From Psychromonas ingrahamii 37 (lineage in GTDB: Bacteria; Pseudomonadota; Gammaproteobacteria; Enterobacterales; Psychromonadaceae), in contig NC_008709.1 of assembly GCF_000015285.1 (NCBI RefSeq), forward strand, positions 124,001-188,000: DNA of 64,000 nt, given 5' to 3'. This document shows, one piece after another, positions 58,140 to 64,000 of this stretch (position 1 is the first letter of the stretch; each line of letters starts with the position of its first letter). The notes under the pieces are model-generated. The model saw only the letters and a program-made list of their open reading frames with translations. It searched no databases and was not told the origin of the DNA. A program made the position numbers and the translations under genes.

Positions 58140-60401
58140 ATGAAGAATAAAATGAACAAAGTCTTCTCTGTTACCCCGATCGCTCTGGCAGTCTTTCTCG
58201 CCGGTTGCAACAACGATGTAATAGAGACCACGCAGGTCGTTAAGGCTGAGTTTGCACAGACCAAACTCGATGCGCGCGGAGTTGATCTTATCAGCACCGA
58301 CGGTTACCAGTTTAAAGATCTTAATAAAAACGGAATATTGAATGTTTATGAAGATTGGCGTAAGACAGTAGATGAGCGGGTTGGCGATCTGGTTTCTCAG
58401 ATGACGCTCGAAGAAAAAGTCGGCATGATGCTGATTGATACGATGAACGCTGCGGCTTATGGTTCGGTGAACGGCACTCACGTTGATTATATCGAGCAGC
58501 AGAAGATGACCCGCTTTATCTTCCGCAACGCGATCCTGCCTCAGAACGAGGTTGACGCTCTTCCTATTGGGGAGCGTGCGCCAGGAGGGGATATTGTCAC
58601 AGGTCGCGCCAGCGCATCGATCAGCCCCTCGGAAGCCGCTCAATATATGAATATCGTGCAGGAGTTAAGCGAGTCTACCCGTCTGGGTATCCCGGCGCTG
58701 TTTAAATCCAATGCGCGTAACCATAACGATCCTAATGCCAGAGCCGGCATTAACGTTTCTGCCGGTGCCTTCTCCGAATGGCCGAAAGAGGCGGGTCTGG
58801 CTGCTACCCGAGATATGGAGCTGATCGGCGAGTTCGCCCAGATTATGCGCACCGAGTGGAATGCAATCGGTCTGCGCGGCATGTACGGTTATATGGCAGA
58901 TCTCTCCACCGAGCCGCGCTGGTACCGGGTACATGAAACCTTTACTGAAGATTCTGATCTGGCTTCTGAAATTATGACGGTGCTGGTCAGTAACCTGCAG
59001 GGTAAGGAGGTGACCCCTAGCAGTGTCGTCCTGACCATGAAGCACTTTCCTGGCGGCGGTCCGCAGTTCCTAGGGTTAGATCCGCACTACATGGCGGGTC
59101 AGCATCAGAGCTATCCGACTGGCAATTTTGACTACCATGTTAAGCCCTTTAAAGCGGCGATCGATGCCGGTGTTGCGGCGCTGATGCCTTATTACGGTAT
59201 TGTCGGTGGCGGCGAGTGGTCACTGAGTAATCCGGACGAGACTAACTTGGATGTGGGTGGCATACAACTTGCCGAGGTTGTCTCTGATCGTGTCCAAGAT
59301 ACAGTACGTGTCCCGTATAACGGATACAGCACGACCGAGGGGACGCCTGCCGGTAATGTCGGAATAGCCTTCTCCAAAGGAATTTTGTCGGATCTGCTGC
59401 GCAGGGATCTTGGCTTTAGCGGTGTGATTAACTCCGATACCGGTATTATCGGAGAGACCAACAACGGTCTGTCTGATACTGACACGATTCAAAACAACCG
59501 CGCCTGGGGTCTGCAGGACAAGGACAAGTCTGAACAGCTGGTTGTGGCTATCGAAGCGGGCACCGATGTGTTCTCCGGTTTCCACAGTAATTCTGAGGTT
59601 CGTACTCTGGTCGAGCAGGGCCTGGTTTCTGAAGCGCGTATTGACGAGTCGGTTAAACGTTTGCTGAAAGTGCAGTTTGAGTTGGGGCTGTTTGAAAATC
59701 CTTATGTGGATCCTGTACGTGCTAATGCCATTGTCGGTAACGCATCATTTCAGGAAAAAGCTCTGCTGGCACAACGTAAAGCCGTTGTACTGCTTGACAA
59801 TAAAGTCGCGGAAGGTGCAGTAGAAGCAATTCTGCCGCTTCCTGCAGCCGCTAATCTCTATACTATGGGAATGGACAGCGGGGTCGTTGAAGGTTACGGC
59901 TATACTGTGACTAATGGTGATCTAGAAGGTGAACGTCCGAGCGCAGCAGAAAGTGATTATGCGCTGATCCGTGTACGGGTAACCAATAAAGACACCGGCT
60001 TGTTAGTGTTCGGTGGCGCGGACTTTAAAGAAGTCGATGTGCTGGACTTTACCGGTATGGCGGCTGCGGGAACCTGGGATATCACCCCGTCTCTGACAGA
60101 TATCCAGGCGGTGATGGCCGAAGTTGGTGCCGAAAATACCGTGCTTTCGGTGTACTTCCGTCAGCCTTTTGTAATGGATGAAGCCAGCGGCCTGAAAGAC
60201 GCCGGTGCTATTCTAGCGACTTTCGGCTCTAAGGATAATGCGCTGATGGACGTTGTTACTGGTGGGTTCAATCCAAGTGGCAAACTGCCGTTTGCACTGG
60301 CTAACAGCAGTCAGGCGATTATCGACCAGGCGTCTGACGCACCGGGTTATGCTGAAGCAGATACGCTGTATCCATTCGGTTTCGGTCTGAGCTACGAGTA
60401 A
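58140..60401 (+). CDS. Glycoside hydrolase family 3 lipoprotein (beta-glycosidase)
   Basis: Exo-acting glycosidase predicted to be a lipoprotein: N-terminal hydrophobic segment with lipobox LAGC ending at Cys23. The 753-residue protein has the GH3 barrel start VSQMTLEEKVGMMLIDTMNA, the substrate-binding VVLTMKHFPGGGPQFLGLDP, and the nucleophile region GFSGVINSDTGIIG, where SDT replaces the more common SDW; the C-terminal alpha/beta domain ends YPFGFGLSYE. ATG 58140 has GGAG 8 nt upstream. The gene is clearly richer in G+C than its neighbours, suggesting recent acquisition. Substrate unknown; the operator-like sites suggest release of uronate from an oligosaccharide. Confidence 0.9.
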   Translation: MKNKMNKVFSVTPIALAVFLAGCNNDVIETTQVVKAEFAQTKLDARGVDLISTDGYQFKDLNKNGILNVYEDWRKTVDERVGDLVSQMTLEEKVGMMLIDTMNAAAYGSVNGTHVDYIEQQKMTRFIFRNAILPQNEVDALPIGERAPGGDIVTGRASASISPSEAAQYMNIVQELSESTRLGIPALFKSNARNHNDPNARAGINVSAGAFSEWPKEAGLAATRDMELIGEFAQIMRTEWNAIGLRGMYGYMADLSTEPRWYRVHETFTEDSDLASEIMTVLVSNLQGKEVTPSSVVLTMKHFPGGGPQFLGLDPHYMAGQHQSYPTGNFDYHVKPFKAAIDAGVAALMPYYGIVGGGEWSLSNPDETNLDVGGIQLAEVVSDRVQDTVRVPYNGYSTTEGTPAGNVGIAFSKGILSDLLRRDLGFSGVINSDTGIIGETNNGLSDTDTIQNNRAWGLQDKDKSEQLVVAIEAGTDVFSGFHSNSEVRTLVEQGLVSEARIDESVKRLLKVQFELGLFENPYVDPVRANAIVGNASFQEKALLAQRKAVVLLDNKVAEGAVEAILPLPAAANLYTMGMDSGVVEGYGYTVTNGDLEGERPSAAESDYALIRVRVTNKDTGLLVFGGADFKEVDVLDFTGMAAAGTWDITPSLTDIQAVMAEVGAENTVLSVYFRQPFVMDEASGLKDAGAILATFGSKDNALMDVVTGGFNPSGKLPFALANSSQAIIDQASDAPGYAEADTLYPFGFGLSYE

Positions 60402-60432
60402 CGAGTAACGCTGAAAGGTAAGCTTGTTTAAT

Positions 60433-60462
60433 AACGGCGCCAGAAATGGCGCCGTTTTTTTT
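60433..60462 (+). terminator. Terminator of the GH3 gene
   Basis: AACGGCGCC-AGAAAT-GGCGCCGTT is a perfect 9-bp stem followed by eight T residues (to 60462). Confidence 0.92.
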
Positions 60463-60927
60463 GCCCAGCGGAAGCTGGCAAACCCGCTCACTTACAAGAT
60501 AGTGAGATCACCCTGACTAAGGGGAAGATAATAGGAATGGCAAGGGTGTTATTGGCCAACGATGGGCTGCCAGCCTAAGGAGTTGTTGCCAGAGTTCTAC
60601 TTTGCAAGCTGTCCTTCATAGTTTGCAATAAAACTAATTTCGCCACCTAAAAACTCAACAAACTTATTGAAAAGAGATCGGATTTAGTGAGTTAATTTAA
60701 TTGGATAATCGGACCTGAAATAGAAAATAACGGTTGATTTTTACACTTTCCCTGCACACACATTTCAATTTAACTTTTCCCGCTTACTTGTTCTGCGTAA
60801 ACACCTCAACTTTCTAACATAGAAAGAGGCACATACATCGCCTTAGATCTTTCGCAATGATACTACCTCATTTGCGTTCGTTTTCTCCCAAAAAATCGTA
60901 AAGGCATCGGTGCTATGGTCCCTTAGA
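60463..60927. other. Gene-free stretch after the GH3 gene
   Basis: About 465 bp; nothing could be supported apart from ordinary AT-rich sequence. Confidence 0.35.
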
Positions 60928-61026
60928 ACTTTACACTTTACACTTTGTACTTTGTACTTTGTACTTTACAATACTGTAAAATGTAAAATGTAAAATGTAA
61001 AATGTAAAATGTAAAATGTAAAGTGC
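60928..61026. repeat. Near-palindromic heptamer microsatellite
   Basis: Six 7-bp units of the ACTTTAC/ACTTTGT type are followed, after AATACTG, by six TAAAATG units and one TAAAGTG. The right half is roughly the reverse complement of the left half, so the whole block of about 100 bp can fold into one long hairpin with mismatches. No gene overlaps it. Confidence 0.9.
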
Positions 61027-61324
61027 AAGGTGTATTATCCAATTTAATCACTATGAATCAACAAAATAAAAAACCCAGCACTTGGCTAGGTTTCGGGTAG
61101 ATAGATGAATAAATCAGGTGTTTTAAGTCGGGGATTTAGAGTTTATGTCTCACTAGTTCCGGGCAGACAATACCGCTCTAAATGGTATTCCTGCATCGAT
61201 TTTTTAGGAATCATTCATTATTGATAAGAACCGCTGAAAAGCTAATAACGCTTGAGCATCTGTTAAAGTGGACTTCTTCGATCAACAAATAAAAGAATTG
61301 GCTGTGCGGTTTAGGTGGAGTGGT
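61027..61324. other. Gene-free stretch with a short repeated motif
   Basis: Contains CAGCACTTGGCTAGG at about 61076; a related AGCACTTGGCTGGG recurs at 61331. No gene supported. Confidence 0.35.
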
Positions 61325-61453
61325 TCACTTAGCACTTGGCTGGGTCGATAGTTTCTTTTCTAGTTCTTCAATTCGCTTCTTTGACTGCATTAAGTCATAC
61401 TTAAGAGAAACCGTATTTACAACACTACCTTCATTTAGCATCTCGGAAGCCAT
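61325..61453 (-). CDS. Small hypothetical fragment (42 aa)
   Basis: Not recognised. MASEMLNEGSVVNTVSLKYD followed by a short coiled coil (KKRIEELEKKLS). The frame is open about 22 codons further upstream without a normal start (KGKTVEEFYL), so it may be the end of a decayed transposase-like or DNA-binding gene. No good ribosome binding site. Confidence 0.35.
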   Translation of the reverse strand: MASEMLNEGSVVNTVSLKYDLMQSKKRIEELEKKLSTQPSAK

Positions 61454-62169
61454 TAGATAAAACTCTTCGACCGTTTTACCCTTGCTTTTTGTGATGCTCC
61501 TTTGATTAAACGATCTAATCTAATTATGGCAAACGTTGACGCCATTGGGGAGGGGCGTCCATCACATCACATAGCGCCTTACAAAAAAAGTGGCCAAATT
61601 CACTTAGGCACTACAACTCTCCCTTCACGGGGAAAAGCAAGCATAGTACGATCTAACTTTTACGCTACAGAAATCAAGAAAAAATGGCAGATAAGAACCC
61701 TCCATTTGGTAAGTCGCATTCAAGTAACGTGTAAAATACTGCTTATGGAATAGTAGTTACTTCTAAAAAACGGCCTTTAGAATCGAATACTGACCGCTGA
61801 GAGGTTTTAAGAAGCCTCCCTTTATGTTCACTAAATCCCTTAACAATTTCACAGCATGTCTCGTATAGCTTATAATTCACACATTGAATATTCAGTTGAA
61901 AAACATTATTTTTGATAAGAGGTTATCCAAGCTAAAGGATAGAATGGTAAATGCAGCGATATTAATACCTATTCTGAGAGCATAAAATAGCAATTTTGAA
62001 GTGTTGGGACACCAATACAAGAAATGAGGACTTTTTTATCAAAGGTTATAGAATCTGTTTTACTGTAAGTAATAATAAAATTTTTTAATAGATGATTGCA
62101 AGAAAATTAGGCAACAACAATACATTTAAAAAACGTATACATTACTTATAAATATGAAGGGTTAATATT
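61454..62169. other. Gene-free stretch before the PAS-GGDEF gene
   Basis: About 715 bp. An 83-codon plus-strand frame at 61502 has no ribosome binding site or recognisable content and is not called. The promoter of the following gene should be in the last 100 bp. Confidence 0.35.
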
Positions 62170-62406
62170 ATGAGTTTGGATGCCAATAAAAAACTGCTCT
62201 TTGAACATCAAAAGGCGGAAAAGCTGGCTGCTGAATTAGTCATTGCCAATAAAAAATTGTTATTTGAGCATGAGGAAAAAGAAAAACTGGCTGCTGAGTT
62301 AATCATTGCCCGTGAATTTCGTATTGCCGCCATCATATTTGAATCTCAAGAAGGTATGCTTGTCACAGATGCGAATAAACATATTCTTCGTGTGAATAAG
62401 GCCTTT

Positions 62407-63458
62407 CCCACATTCAACTTGGAAGTGCACCACATATTTCATTATAGATTTCAAAAGGTGTCTTGTAACCTAGGCACTTTCTTGGTCTTGAGTTTAGTAT
62501 GTTTTCTATCTCTCCTATTCGCTTATGAGAGACTAAAGCAAAGTCAGTTCCTTTAGGTAGAAATCGCCTAATCAAACCATTCACTTGCTCTACAGCTCCT
62601 TTTTCCCAGCTATGGTAGGCTTGGCAAAAATAAGATTTACAGTCTAATTTTTCGTTAACTTTTAAGTGTCCGGCGTTTTCTGAACCATTATCATAGGTTA
62701 CCGAGCAAACAAAATCATTAGGGTGATTTGCCAGTTTTTTTATCAGTGCATTTTTTGTGGCTAATGCTTTTTTAGAACTTAATTTTGTTATATGTGACAT
62801 TCGAGTTACTCGCTCAACCACGACATTCAATGCAAGCTTTCGTCCCTTCGACTCTATAGAATCACTTTCCCAATGGCCGGGGATTGAGCGATTATCTATT
62901 TCTTCAGGGCGCTCTAATATACTGGTTTTTAAACTGGTTTTAGCCACGTATGCCCGACTTGGATATTTCATTCTACGACGCTTATGTTTCCTAGGGAGAT
63001 AAATAATAAGCTCTTTAGCCTCTTTGTAGATATATTGATAGATAGACTCATGGCAGATATATTTCTCTTCGCCAGTTAGCTTTAAACGGCCTGAAATAAG
63101 CTCAGGAGTCCATCCTATTTTTAACTTATTAATCACATACTGTTTCGTTCCTTCATTGCTTAACCTCCCTTTAGTTACTCTTCTACGCATTCTCATTGCA
63201 TAGTAACGCTGAGCTGAATGAGGGTAATAAGTAGGCACATAATACTGCGATTCATTTCTTTTGACTTCCCTGCTTATTGTCGTATGAGATCTGCTTAATA
63301 AATCTCCAATCTTTCGAATTGACATTTTTCTGTAATGAAACCAATTAAAAATTAACTTTCTTTCATGCAAGGATAGGTGTGAATATTTTTGTCCCATAAT
63401 ATGCCTCCAAATTAACTAAAGAATAGTTTAAGTGGTGCACTTCTATGTTGAACAAGGG
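62407..63458 (-). mobile_element. IS30-family insertion sequence
   Basis: A 1052-bp element with 27-bp imperfect terminal inverted repeats (both ends begin CCC, then share TTCAAC and GAAGTGCACCAC) and a 3-bp target duplication TTT at 62404-62406 and 63459-63461. It carries a single transposase gene on the minus strand. The intact reading frame and close ends suggest a recent and possibly active insertion. Confidence 0.92.
62414..63397 (-). CDS. IS30-family transposase
   Basis: DDE transposase of 327 residues. N-terminal helix-turn-helix (YSHLSLHERKLIFNWFHYRK, then IRKIGDLLSRSHTTISREVK), and the catalytic domain with GHWESDSIESKG (first Asp), VTYDNGSENAGH (second Asp) and YHSWEKGAVEQVNGLIRRFL (Glu). 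GGAGG precedes the ATG. No frameshift or stop; probably functional. Confidence 0.95.
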   Translation of the reverse strand: MGQKYSHLSLHERKLIFNWFHYRKMSIRKIGDLLSRSHTTISREVKRNESQYYVPTYYPHSAQRYYAMRMRRRVTKGRLSNEGTKQYVINKLKIGWTPELISGRLKLTGEEKYICHESIYQYIYKEAKELIIYLPRKHKRRRMKYPSRAYVAKTSLKTSILERPEEIDNRSIPGHWESDSIESKGRKLALNVVVERVTRMSHITKLSSKKALATKNALIKKLANHPNDFVCSVTYDNGSENAGHLKVNEKLDCKSYFCQAYHSWEKGAVEQVNGLIRRFLPKGTDFALVSHKRIGEIENILNSRPRKCLGYKTPFEIYNEICGALPS

Positions 63459-64000
63459 TTTACTCGCATTTCAGGCTACAGTGCAGAAGAGGTTATTGGA
63501 CAGACACCCAAGCTCTTTAGCTCAGGCCGACAAGACAAAGTGCTCTATAAGGCGATGTGGAACAGTATCAATACCACCGACGCATGGGAAGGTGAAATCT
63601 GGAATCGCCGCAAAAACGGTGACACCTATTTAGCGCATATGACTATTGCCTCAGTGAGAGACACGGGCAAGATGATCTCTAATTATGTTGCTACGATCAC
63701 CGATATTACCCTAAACAAAGCCGCCTCAGAAAAAATCAATAACCTCGCCTACTTTGATCAAATCACTCAGTTACCAAATCGTCTTTTGTTAGTTGATAGG
63801 CTTAATCTCGCCCTAGCTGAAAGTGCGCACAGTAACCATCATGGTGCATTACTATTTATTGATTTAAACCAGCTTAAAATCATCAACAACACCCACGGGT
63901 ACAGTGTGGGAAATTTACTGTTAAAAGAAGTAACTGCTCGCTTAACTCAGATTGTAAGAAAAGCTGATACCATCGCCCGATTAAGCGGTGATGAGTTTGT

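Larger units (their letters stand above)
62170..64000 (+). pseudogene. PAS-GGDEF sensor protein interrupted by IS30 element (3' end outside window)
   Basis: Codons 1-79 are at 62170-62406 and the frame resumes at 63462 after removal of the IS and one target copy. N-terminus: two copies of a coiled-coil repeat (NKKLLFEH...EKLAAELVIA). A PAS domain follows (AIIFESQEGMLVTDANKHIL ... SGYSAEEVIGQTPKLFSSGR), then a PAC segment and a GGDEF domain starting YFDQITQLPNRLLLVDRL. The GGDEF is degenerate: FIDLNQLKIINN and SVGN replace the usual Asp residues, and the signature reads SGDEF, so cyclase activity is doubtful even before insertion. An EAL domain may follow outside the window. Inactivated by the insertion. 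Confidence 0.85.

Noticed and set aside
60928-61026. CRISPR array
   Set aside because: Units are 7 bp with no spacers; it is a microsatellite. No other repeat-spacer pattern or cas gene was seen in the window.
61502-61753. 83-codon plus-strand frame
   Set aside because: No ribosome binding site, no domain, and irregular composition.

Overview
The window is a chromosomal segment of an AT-rich gammaproteobacterium. Gene content (complete type II secretion operon, pckA-hslO-hslR, nudE, sthA-yijD, metA, metH, UxuR-type uronate regulon) fits a marine psychrophilic lineage such as Psychromonas or a close Alteromonadales/Vibrionales relative. The genus is an inference; no rRNA or marker search could be run.

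Layout. 1-4.1 kb: end of a glycosyltransferase-like gene, then pckA, hslO and hslR on the minus strand. 4.4-15.9 kb: one long operon gspC-D-E-F-G-H-I-J-K-L-M-N for type II secretion; the gspL-gspM junction is tandemly triplicated, making two 21-codon mini-genes. 16-33.9 kb: housekeeping genes: lexA with an SOS box, a SCO1/SenC copper chaperone, a DinF-type MATE exporter, a GNAT acetyltransferase, metA with MetJ boxes, a 1.1-kb gene-poor gap, metH, a SWIM-SNF2 helicase, ycbX-like MOSC/ferredoxin, mgsA, yijD, sthA, nudE.

34.0-43.6 kb: an accessory island starting exactly where a yrfG-like gene is cut after its HAD motif. It holds an eroded integron: a truncated, divergently oriented integrase start (intI-like) with its own LexA box and terminator, an attI-like spacer, and three large gene cassettes, each ending in a foldable attC site (36433-36539, 37657-37756, 41108-41179). 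The cassette proteins are unrecognised as a whole but show a HEPN-like RxxxxH motif, a PIN-like acidic pattern, and a PD-(D/E)XK-like nuclease followed by a long helical-repeat region. This looks like a cassette-borne defence or toxin array and is the most interesting part of the window. The island ends in broken IS110 and IS630 elements.

43.7-60.5 kb: uspA, a frameshifted small gene, then a hexuronate (glucuronate branch) catabolic regulon: ygjV, an Asp/Glu racemase-like gene, eda, kdgK, uxaC, uxuB, TRAP dctM-dctQ on the minus strand, and dctP, uxuA, a small gene and a UxuR/FadR-type regulator on the plus strand. Palindromes of the form TTGGTNNACCAA occur upstream of dctP, of the regulator and of a GH3 lipoprotein glycosidase, tying them into one predicted regulon: uronate uptake, isomerisation (UxaC), reduction (UxuB), dehydration (UxuA), phosphorylation (KdgK) and aldol cleavage (Eda).

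60.5-64 kb: non-coding DNA with a near-palindromic heptamer microsatellite, then a PAS-GGDEF gene interrupted by an IS30-family element with a 3-bp target duplication; the gene runs off the window end.
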